Source: Rutidosis leptorrhynchoides | Lineage: Eukaryota > Streptophyta > Magnoliopsida > Asterales > Asteraceae | NCBI RefSeq assembly: GCF_046630445.1 | Contig: NC_092339.1 | Coordinates: 80,995,501-81,059,500, forward strand | DNA: 64,000 nt | Direction of reading: 5' to 3' | Shown here: positions 11,207-21,645 of the stretch, in pieces | Layout of the letters: each line of letters opens with the position of its first letter | Numbering within the stretch: the first letter of the stretch is position 1 | Notes under the pieces: model-generated | What the model was told of the DNA's origin: nothing | What the model saw: only the letters and a program-made list of their open reading frames with translations | The model's database searches: none | Position numbers and translations under genes: made by a program

Positions 11207-11408
11207 GATCCACCATTTTGACTAAATTAGAATGAAACAAGTGTGGAGTAATAAATAAGAACAAAGCAAACGTGAAGTAATAAATATGAATCCACTATTT
11301 AGCTTCTGAAAATTCCGCTATTTTGACCAAATTCGAATAAAGCAAGCATGGGGTAATAAACAAGAATTCACTATTTAGCTTATGAAAGATCCACCATCTT
11401 GACTAAAT
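11207..11408. repeat. Degenerate tandem repeat, unit roughly 90-100 bp
   Basis: The phrase 'ccaccattttgactaaatt...gaataa...gcaag.gtgg.gtaataaa.aagaa' recurs at about 11208, 11311 and (start only) 11384, with 'cactatttagctt.tgaaa' closing the units. The copies are diverged. It lies just beyond the antisense transposon relic at 11.4-11.9 kb. Confidence 0.5.
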
Positions 11409-11910
11409 CTTCCTTAGCCTCAACACTATGTTACTATAGTGTTGATGCATCAAATTTTCTTTACAACATAAAGCAAGCGTCAAGGATGCATCATCGTCAA
11501 GAGCTTTTGTTGCATTTATGCCATGTTCCATTTTCTCGTGCCACACTAGGGCATGCTCAAATCCCTTTGAGACCCCAAATTGATCGATGTAGAAAAATGT
11601 TTTCTTCCATTTAGCCACATCAATTTTGAGGGTATGTGTGAATATCTAGCGTGAAATAAATGAAAACCACAAACTATGGTGTGGTGTCAGTCCATACAAA
11701 TGGCAGAAAACATCCACCAACGGAACATTGCCCAAAGCGTGACATCACATCTCAAATAATACTATTTTCCCACGGCATCAGGGTGAAACTGACCTAATCC
11801 TATTTCATAGTGGCTTAGTGCTCCTTAAAAGAAATCGGTCTGTGGTACCATAAAGTTACCCTGCTTAAATGTGTGTTCCTATATTGCTACCATCCCTTTC
11901 GGTGGCTCGT
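11403..11910 (-). pseudogene. Second antisense transposon gene relic (PF04195-like)
   Basis: On the minus strand the stretch near 11403-11630 reads AKWKKTFFYIDQFGV and continues, resembling the DWKSPFFFVDE part of the gene at 914-3432. Sequence nearer 11900 resembles the family's upstream 'GQFHPDAVGK' region. It is a degraded fossil with several breaks. Together with the tract and LTR start near 12.6 kb it suggests the 3' part of a second Tat-type element in the same orientation as the first. Confidence 0.5.
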
Positions 11911-12678
11911 GGGCTCGTTGGTTCTGTAACGAGGCTATTGGTTTATAATCGGCTAGTGGAGGATATTGTTCTATCATATAGTTAATATATTATATTGTAA
12001 TAATTGACGGTTGATCTCCTACGATAATCTCTGATGATTCGGCATGGTGTATACGTATACATTGGACGAAAGACAAAGATAAATGGTAAGCGAATGCTAT
12101 ATATAGTGAAAACTAACCTAATTGGACGACTTGAAGTTGGTTTGTTGTTGCCGGAAAGGTTATCCGGAGATGAGATCGCATGAAAGAAGAAGAATTTCCT
12201 GATCAGAAGATTTTGGAAAAAGTTTCAATGTTAGGGCTATGCACGTTTATAGTGCGAGTCGAATGGCTTATTACACACGAGTTTTAATCTTGTACGTCCA
12301 CGTGTCGCAATCTGCGACAATAGCCGTATGAATTCGCACAATGCACATTAGCAGTTTGACAATGGTTCCAAATTATGGCGCGTGGTGCTACACGAGTCGT
12401 ATGTCTTCTTTTTATGTCACATCGTTGTCGACAATGATGCTCCGATGTGAATGATTTTGTCAGTAGCATACTTTTGCATTACATGCAATATGGATACGCG
12501 AGTAAGGCATTTAATGCATGCCGTCTTTTCTTTTTTAATGATTATGATTTTTAGAGTTCGATATCATGCACTTGTAGCCCATAACATTGAACCGGGGGAC
12601 TTAATCTTGCGTATACCCGCGCATGCGGATTTCGCGCAGTTAATTGTGCTAACATGCATTAGGGAAGGAAAGTCAATG

Positions 12679-12903
12679 AGTAACATCACCATCAGCCCGT
12701 AGTACGATATTGTCCGCTTTGGACACAAGCCGATCACCGACGGGCTACCCGCGTACGAGTACAACCCCGGATCGCACTTCTACCTCACGGATTTGCTTCT
12801 CGGGTAAACACCCTCAAAACACGTCATACCAGAAGAGGTATCCACACCCTTATAAGGAGTGCTTTGTTTTCCTCTCCCACCGATGTGGGACGAGTCTGTT
12901 ACA
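12679..12903 (-). repeat. TRIM LTR, 3' copy on the minus strand
   Basis: 225 bp, AGTAAC...TGTTACA as read on the plus strand. It has three transitions against the partner at 12974-13198. Confidence 0.9.
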
Positions 12904-12973
12904 ACTCTCCCCCCCTTCGGGACACTGCGTCCCCGCAGTGCACATCGATGCGGGCCCCAGTTCTGATACCATA

Positions 12974-13198
12974 AGTAACATCACCATCAGCCCGTAGTAT
13001 GATATTGTCCGCTTTGGACACAAGCCGATCACCGACGGGCTACCCGCGCACGAGTACAACCCCGGATCGCACTTCTACCTCACGGATTTGCTTCTCGGGT
13101 AAACACCCTCAAAACGCGTCATACCAGAAGAGGTATCCACACCCTTATAAGGAGTGCTTTGTTTTCCTCTCCCACCGATGTGGGACGAGTCTGTTACA
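12974..13198 (-). repeat. TRIM LTR, 5' copy on the minus strand
   Basis: 225 bp, the same length as its partner with no insertions or deletions between them. The primer binding site follows it within two bases on the minus strand. Confidence 0.9.
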
Positions 13199-13330
13199 CA
13201 ATGCACATTCTTTGCTCAATCATTGACAAAATCTCTATGTGTGTGTAGCTACCACGCGGTATGCGCAACACACGCGTATCCCCCGAAGTCGGTTACCAGA
13301 TCTTATGTATTTATGGTTGGGATTCTTTCC

Positions 13331-13990
13331 ATAATTATAGCCAATATCATGAGAGGTTAGTTATGAAAAGACTTAGCACGATCTTGAATGGTTCTAAAAT
13401 TAGGTTTTGCTTGTAAATACAAACTCCAGACATCATAAACATACAACACATTACGTAGAACATACTATGGCAGATTCAACATACGACTTAGTTTACGTAA
13501 TTCATCATCATCGTTCAACTTCAAAGTTAACAGGTCAGTCATAGTTGATGGTAACCTACAACCTTTTGGGGTTATTGATATCAATTGCGGACTTAAATAT
13601 TTAACCATCCAATCGATATTATCATACCGACATGTGTTATTCACGATAATCGAACGTGAGAGTTAATTGCTAAGATAACCTCACTTTATTCATAAATCAT
13701 TGACATAATTCCTTATAGAAAATCTACACATGATCAATTTGTCTCATAATCTTTAATTATTATTATTATTATTTTTTAATTTTGTTTACAAGGTATATCG
13801 TAATAAAAAAAGAATTTGTTCGGGTACTATTTGATGCACCGTGTTATGCCTACCTTCGCGTCAAAAACCTATCTTCGCCGTTCGATCACTCGTACCGTTA
13901 GATGAACGGACACGATTTAATCATCAAAACTAGGGCTCAAACTCGAAAGCTGATCTGATACTGAGACACATTTCCTTCCCAAAATTCCCC
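13331..13990. other. Intergenic DNA upstream of TAF2
   Basis: Presumed TAF2 promoter side. An 'att' triplet run lies near 13755-13770 and the plant-type motif aaaactagggct near 13926 resembles a telobox (AAACCCTA on the other strand is not perfect). No gene seen. Confidence 0.4.
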
Positions 13991-13992
13991 TC

Positions 13993-13999
13993 TATAAAT
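13993..13999 (+). promoter_or_regulatory. TATA box of TAF2
   Basis: TATAAAT lies in a pyrimidine-rich context (ccctctataaatctccctt), 91 bp before the TAF2 start codon. Transcription would be expected to start about 30 bp downstream, giving a short 5' UTR of about 65 bases. This is inference from position. Confidence 0.6.
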
Positions 14000-14089
14000 C
14001 TCCCTTTTCTCCCTCTTTTTTCCCCAAATTTGAAACACTATTACTCTATATCTTTTGGTGCATATACACACAGTATATGCAACACAAAA

Positions 14090-14251
14090 ATGGCGAAACC
14101 TAGAAAACAAAAAAACGAAGAACATAAAACTGATAATTCAGAAGCTGTGGTGAAGCATCAGAAGCTATGCCTCTCAATCGATCTCCAGAAACGTTTAATC
14201 TACGGGTTAGTATCTGTTTATAAACAAATGTTTCTATCATCCATACGTAAT

Positions 14252-14322
<71 letters not shown>

Positions 14323-17300
14323 GCCAATTGTATCTGTATGCGTTTACGAGTCACAATTTTACTCTGTAATGCAAATTTAGAGGATAGACGCTACTGTAAG
14401 AACTGCTGTACTATGTATACAAGTCTATAAGTTAGGGTTAGGATTTGAATTTAATTTCATAGTTTATAGATGTTATGTTTGTATTTGGTTAGGTATACTG
14501 AGATTGAAGTAGCGGTGCCGGAGAACGGTATAGTTGGATTACATGCTGATAATTTGATAATTGAGAGTGTAGTGGTGGATGGAGAGCCAGCAAGGTTTGA
14601 AATATTTCCTCACTACCAGCAAATGGACAGTGATGACAGATGGTGTTCCGTTTCATCAGCTAATTCGGCTGCTGATGCTGCGGGTTCAGTTTACGTTTCG
14701 TGTCTTGAAAGAGAATTAGTGCCTAATTTGTTGATAATGTGCTCTAGTGAGGTTGTGAAAGCAGTGCCAGAGCCTCCGGAACCGCCAGAACAGTTAGAAC
14801 TGTTAGCACCGCCTGAACAATCGGAGAAGATAGAACACACGGTGCAGCCAGAACAGACGTTGCAAGAGAATGGGATGCTAACATCGAGTGAACCCAAGCA
14901 GGTTACTGTAAATCAAAGTCATTATGTTATGTGGATTGGATTGTGATGAAAGTGTACAAATTATATTCGATTTTTGTTACATAGACAGTAGCTAAGGGAT
15001 TTTGTTTTTGCTTTATAGGTTGCTATGTATATATAATCATCTTTTTTATGTTACCGTTGTTTACTGTATACGATGAAAACAGAATTGTACCACATGCTGT
15101 AACTGAATGAACTTAAGTTATGGTTTTCAAATGCGAGTTTTCTGGTAACAGCTCGCATTGAATGGCTTAAGATTCTAACAGATGCATACATCTTTTTATA
15201 TAGACAGGGATATGTGAAAACCTGCAGATTAATTAGTTTTTGTTTCTTGAAATGTTTGTATTGGCTACTTGAGATAACAATAGCTTTATATTATTACGTT
15301 GACAATGACATATCTATTATCAATGTTTAATCGTTTTTTAAGACCTACGAAAATCGTTTGTTTCACTTTGCTAAGTAGTAGACATTTCATACCATCTTGG
15401 ATTCTGTTGCTGTTTTCCCATTTTTAGTTTTTCTCATTTAGGTTATGTTGACTGCAGAATGTAAAATTGATCCGTATTGACTATTGGGTGGAGAAGATAG
15501 AAACAGGCATACATATTGAAAAAGATGTTTTACACACGGATAACCAGATAAGGCGAGCTCGTTGTTGGTTCCCTTGTATGGATGATAGTGCACAACGTTG
15601 CTGGTAATAAAATATTGTTAGTTTACTCAATTTGTTCACATATTGGTTTACTAAATTCTTTTGATGCTCATTTCCTTCTTAGTTTCGACTTGGAATTCAC
15701 GGTGGACAATAAGTTTGTTGCTGCTAGCACTGGAGCCTTGTTGTATCAGGTGAGAAGCTAATAGCTTAACGTATTGGCCTACCAAACATTGTCACCATTG
15801 TTCTCTTGTGTAAAATGTTAATTTATATATATTTATATATATTATTTATATCTAACTCTTTAATGTAGTATTATTAACTCTGTACACACACATTTAAATA
15901 TACATAGCGAGTGTGAGTTTCTTTTTCTTAAAGTTGTGGACTTTACTGTATGCCAGTCTAGTTCAACTTCCGTATGCATCTATATAGGGTTTGGCATTTT
16001 TCAAAGAAACCTAAGTTTCAGTGTGGCAATTACAGTATCATATAATATTATTCTTTTATATAAAAAAACTATCTAAAAGGTAAAAAAATTGAGTATTTAA
16101 AATAATAATACATGGTACTATTATTTACAATAACAAAATCTGAGTATATAGATTGATAACTAATCATTACACTCAGTAGTGGAATGATATACACCAAAGA
16201 CGGAGCAAATCCAGTCATGTTAATCAACTTAATATAACATCATCACCATCACCTACATAAAAATATGGCTTCTGATATTTGTTCATCATGTACAAAGTCA
16301 ACGAGACAGAACATAGGTGTCTGGTAACTATTTGGTGTACCCCTAAAAAATATTCAATGCATATGATAAACTAGGTAACGTCATGTTAACATACTTTTAC
16401 AAAGCATATAATTTATGTTTCCCTTTCATATGCAGGTAATGACCAATGATGACCCTCCACGTAAAACATATGTCTACAAAATAACTGTACCTGTTGCAGC
16501 TCAGTGGATATCTCTGGTTGTTGCACCTTTCGAGATCTTTCCTGATAGTCACAATAGTCTTATAACGCACCTTTGTTTGCCACCTAACTTACCAAAGCTT
16601 CAAAATACAGTCGGATTTCTCCATAGTGCATACAGGTTTTGTGTGCTAATTTGATTTACAAGTTTACTTGAATTTGATTCTTTTTCTGCTTCTGTTTTAT
16701 GATTGTAAATTACTTCTGTAACAGCCATTTTGAACATTACCTTTCCACCAAATTCCCATTTGGGTCATACACACAAGTTTTTATTGATCCTGAAATGGCG
16801 ATATCTTCATTATGCTTGGGTGCATCAATGAGTACATTTAGCTCGCAAATTCTCTTCGACGAGAAAATTATTGATCAGGTTTGTTTTTTAATGGCTAAAG
16901 TAATAATCTATTCTAATGATGACTATAAGATCATGTTTCATCGTCATCATTGGAGCAGACAATCGATACAAGAATACAACTTGCATATGGTCTTGCAAGG
17001 CAATGGTTTGGAGTGTATATCACTGCCGAGTCACCAAATGATGGTAACACGCTCTTTAATTTATTGGTTTGCGTGTAATCTTAAATTAAGAAACATGGTA
17101 TTCATTAAGTTCTGGTTTCAGAATGGCTATTAGATGGACTTGCTGGGTTTATGACAGACTCTTTTATTAAGCAATCTCTTGGAAACAATGAAGCACGATA
17201 TAGGCGTTACAAGGTATGGGGTTTCCCTCTTGATATCGGGATTTTTATCTAATTCTTTTACTTTAAGTTATTAGTTGAAAATCTCTGGCTAAAGTTTCTT

Positions 17301-19345
17301 TTTACTTTTAGTATAGAATGGGTATTTTTTGTGTTAATTTCAGTCTTATTTTGTCTCTTGATTGCAGGCAAATTGTGCTGTATGCAAAGCAGACGATAGT
17401 CCTGCAACTGCGTTGAGCTCATCAGATGCTTCGAAGGCTTTGTATGGAACACAGTGCATTGGCTTTTATGGAAAAATACGATCTTGGAAATCTGTAAGAT
17501 GATCTCATGTATTTTTTTTATTTTATTGCCCAATAAAGTAATCTGAAGGTTACTTTATATACATCTTTTCACCTGTATGATTCACATATAAACCAAAGTT
17601 ATCCTCTCAAAAATCAATTCCATTCAAGAGTGTTCTACAAATGTAGTTATCCATATATCCAGTACTTAATGCCAAGAATTTATTGCATGTGATACTTTTC
17701 TAGTTTCCCGATTTGTAAATTGGCTTTCTTTCCTTTGTCTACTGCTTCTTTTTGTAGGTTGCAGTTCTCCAAATGCTGGAAAAGCAGATGGGTCCCGAGT
17801 CATTTTGCAAAGTAAAGATTGTTACCTTCATTTTGTAGCATTTCTTACTGTTAAGGAAGTATTTTTTTTATTTATTATAATAATAACTAGTGTCCCCTAA
17901 TTTTAGTTTATAATGTGTTTGTGATACCTTCTTCCGATTTCTAGTGTTTTTGTGGTTCACTTACCTACTTTTTCTTTTGTGGTTGTTATTTATTCCAATA
18001 TCAGGTTTTAAAGAATTTAGTCGCACCTCTTAAAGATACATCTCGCCCTTTGAGAACTCTCAGCACAAAAGAGGTGACTAACTAGAAGCTACGCATTCTT
18101 TTCTTTACCTTTCTTGTCTATTTTGATGAAATAGTAGACTTGAAACATGCTACAACATGGTGGAAAATATACTTTTTCTTTGTCACTCGATAATTTATGT
18201 TCTTGTATCACGTTACGTGACACACACACATACGTATATATAGATTTTCTTTTGTTTATTAACTATGTTGTCAGAACCATATGTCTATACTAATTCACAT
18301 TCGCCTTTGATTCTCATTTGGACATGGTATTACATATCTGCAATATTTTTCAAAACTTGAGTCTTGCTCTTACTCTATGTCTATTAGACGTGGCTCTTTC
18401 TACCCTTGTAATCATGGATTGGTTTGTTTGGGTTGTAGTTTATATCTAAATAGTTGAAATGGGTCAAATCAATTTTTTTTATGATATAACTGGAATATGT
18501 CAAATGTGTCAAACGGGTTGAAAATCACCTGACATGTATTTTAGTTCACACAATTTCTCAGATCATGTTTATAGAAAAGGTTAAGATAAATAATGCAATA
18601 AAGTTTTTCTGGTTATGATAATCCTGTATCCGTTATTTATGAAAATATTCAAATTGGACAAAAAGGCGTTCGTTGGTCAATCCTATGCGGCCTGGTCCAT
18701 CTTGACCCATACTGAAATTTAACTTGCTTGAAATGAACTCATGACCCAATTCACCCATCTTGTTGGTATATATTATTGAAGGTTCACTTATTCCATCTGA
18801 ATTTCAAAAATGCAGTTTCGCCACTTGGCTAATGAAGTTGGGAATCTTGAGCGCCCATTTCTTAGAGAATTTTTCCCTCGTTGGGTGGGTTCTAGCGGTT
18901 GTCCTGTTCTAAAGTACGATTTCTCAAACCCAATAAACATTTATCTGTACTCAACAGATAATATAACTTACATTTTTTCTTTGTTTTCACTTTTGATGGT
19001 TTTAAGGATGGGGTTTTCATATAACAAACGCAAAAACTTAGTTGAATTAGCAGCCTTGCGTGGATGTACAGCCACACCAGATACTAAACCCGATCTCGTA
19101 AAGCGCGAACCAGATGTTGGATGGCCCGGAATGATGAGTATACGGGTTCACGAACTCGATGGTATGTATGACCATCCCGTTTTACCAATGGCGGGAGAAA
19201 CATGGCAGCTGTTAGAAATACAATGTCATTCTAAACTTGCTTCCAAACGTATTCAAAAGCCAAAAAGAGGGCCAAAACATGATGGATCTGATGATAATGT
19301 AGACACCATTTTGCCAGTAGATACACGTTCCAAGTATGTAATATT

Positions 19346-19389
<44 letters not shown>

Positions 19390-21611
19390 TGGGTTGAAAT
19401 AAGGTGTGATCCAACTTTTTTGTGCTAATTTTATGAGATGATTTATTTATCAGCAGCATTGATTCCCCCCTCCAATGGCTTAGGGCAGACCCTGAAATGG
19501 AGTATCTTGCTGAGATCCATTTCAACCAACCTGTACCGATGTGGGTATGTTCTCTTGTATATAATTGCGTATCATCTTATAATTACTTTTTTTACGGTTG
19601 GGAGTTTTGCTCGATAGTTAAAATTGGCTGGTTTAAGGTTATGTTCAATCTCACCTGATCCCCCGTGCGAAATATATATGTCTTTTAGTTAATAGTGGAA
19701 GTGGTCAAAGGTTGCCCAATATGCATTTTTAATGTAATAACTCATGTTAGGCAAAAAATTAGATATTTTTTCAATTAGTATAAGTGTTGTAATCACTTGA
19801 TCCCCTGTGCGAAATGTATATATCTTTTATTTAAAAGCGGAAGTGGTCAAAGGTTGCCCTAGTTGCATTTTAAATACAATAACTCATTTTAGGCAGAAAG
19901 CAAGATATTTTTTTTTTTCAATTAGTATCAACTGTTGTAATCATTTTGGACAGAAATTGTCCTGTACCCAACCTTTTTACCTTTATTATGCATTCCAAGT
20001 TACCAGAATTAACTTGTTACCAATCTGCTTGATCCACACTTTTTTTTTTTCTTCTCTCATTTGTACTTGATTTGGACCATTAGATTTATTCTTATCAACT
20101 GTTGTAAATGATTTTTTGGTGAAGGTAAAATGTAAAGATGAGAACTTTATTAGAGCCTGATACATTATTCTTCTAACTTTTTGAAAAAAATGTAAAAATA
20201 AATTAGATTAATCAACTGGAGAAGGATAAGGATGTTATTGCTCAAGCACAAGCAATCACTGCACTAGAGTTGTTTCCTCGACTTCTCTCAGTTGTCAATG
20301 CTCTAAACAATCTTCTTTGTGACTCCCAGGTACTCCCTCTTTCTACTATGAATAAATGACCCTTTTACCCTTGTCTTATATCATTTCAAAAAATGAAATT
20401 GAGACTTTCTCTACCTTGTCTAGGCGTTCTGGCGTGTTCGGATCGAAGCGGCTTTTGCTTTGGCTACCACTGCATCTGAGGTAAAATTACATATTACCCT
20501 TCTATTATTTTTGTGAACCCATGTAAATTAAGTAGTTAGTAGAGTGTAGTGTTTTCTTGATATAGATAATTGTTGTATAATATATTTTGTTTGTTGTTGT
20601 AGGAAACTGATTGGGCTGGTTTGTTACATCTGATTAAGTTCTATAAAAGTAGAAGATACGATGACAAGATTGGACTCCCAAAGTAAGCATTGTATCATTC
20701 TGCTTCCGTTTAGTAGACACTACCTTTTCACTGTATGCTAAGTTAATCTACATTCCATTCTCAGGCCAAATGATTTTCAAGATTTTGCAGAGTATTTTGT
20801 ACTCGAGGTAATGTGATGAGGTAGGATATCGATATGCATTGTCAACATTGCTCAGTGGGGCAATGTTTACAAATGTATGTACCATGTACTTAAACATTTA
20901 TTGGATTGGCTGGAGTTGCTATTCTCTTTCTTGGTGTAATAAACATAAGACTTTCATACTTATATTAATATCAATATTCTTAATTCATTGAACCCTTGTA
21001 CCATCACAAGATAGCCAAGTTGTTGGGGCCCTGAGTTCCTTGCAAGAGGTCTCGGGTTCGAATTTTGTCTAGAACGAATATTTTGTGGTGGCCACGGATG
21101 GGGATGGCTAGTAATCCTGAAGGGCTGCGTACACTGCGTACATCAGAGTATGAGGTTGGATTACTCGCCCTCCCGGGTAGCCCGAACAGGGAAAACCTTC
21201 TACCCTTTACCGTTTTTTAATTTATTGAACCCATCTTTTATTTATACTTATGTTTTACTTATATGTATACATTATTTTACTTTTATGTATACGTTAATGT
21301 CAATTTTCTTGCTTCATTTTTGTCTGCACTGGATTTTAATACATATAGTATATAGTATGTGCTCTATTACCTTTTTAAAGATCTTAAGAGAGTTTTGACA
21401 TGCTACAAAAGATAGACATGTAACCATCCTAAGGTAGCCCAGTGGTTAGAGGCCTAACATCCTTGAAAGAGGTCTCAGGTTCGAATCTTGGGGTGGCCAG
21501 GGAAGGGTTGGAAACAGCCAGGGAGTATTCCTAATGGGCTGCATACAATAGGGTATGGGGTTGGATTACTCGCCCTTCCCGGGTAACCCGAACAGGGAAA
21601 ACCTTACAACT

Positions 21612-21645
<34 letters not shown>

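Larger units (their letters stand above)
12679..13198 (-). mobile_element. Complete TRIM (miniature LTR retrotransposon)
   Basis: A 520-bp element made of two 225-bp LTRs around a 70-bp interior, bracketed by a perfect 5-bp duplication CAATG at 12674-12678 and 13199-13203. On the minus strand the LTR starts TGTAACAGACTCGTCCCACA and contains CTTATAAGG as a TATA-like box. The interior starts with a primer binding site TGGTATCAGAAC for initiator tRNA-Met and ends in a polypurine tract GGGGGGGAGAGT. It codes for nothing, as is normal for TRIMs, which depend on proteins of other elements. The two LTRs differ at three sites, all transitions (about 1.3%). At commonly used plant rates this means an insertion of about 0.5-1 million years. 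It looks whole. Confidence 0.92.
12604..13330 (+). mobile_element. Probable 3' LTR of second Tat-type element (fossil)
   Basis: A purine-rich tract ending GGGGGACTTAA at about 12593-12603 matches GGGGACTTAA before the LTR at 3906, and LTR-like sequence follows. The far end is not defined. The LTR was later split by the TRIM at 12679-13198. Broken; age not measurable because the partner LTR was not found. Confidence 0.4.

Noticed and set aside
12710-13226. Pairs of similar open frames with THR/SER/PRO-rich translations
   Set aside because: They fall inside the two TRIM LTRs, and their likeness is the LTR identity.
14100-14380. Open frames on both strands across TAF2 exon 1 and intron 1
   Set aside because: They run through the (TA)n array and encode only Tyr-Ile repeats; the true exon ends at 14205.
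19253-19525. Minus-strand frame with poly-Lys
   Set aside because: Product of the T40 tract in a TAF2 intron, antisense to exons.
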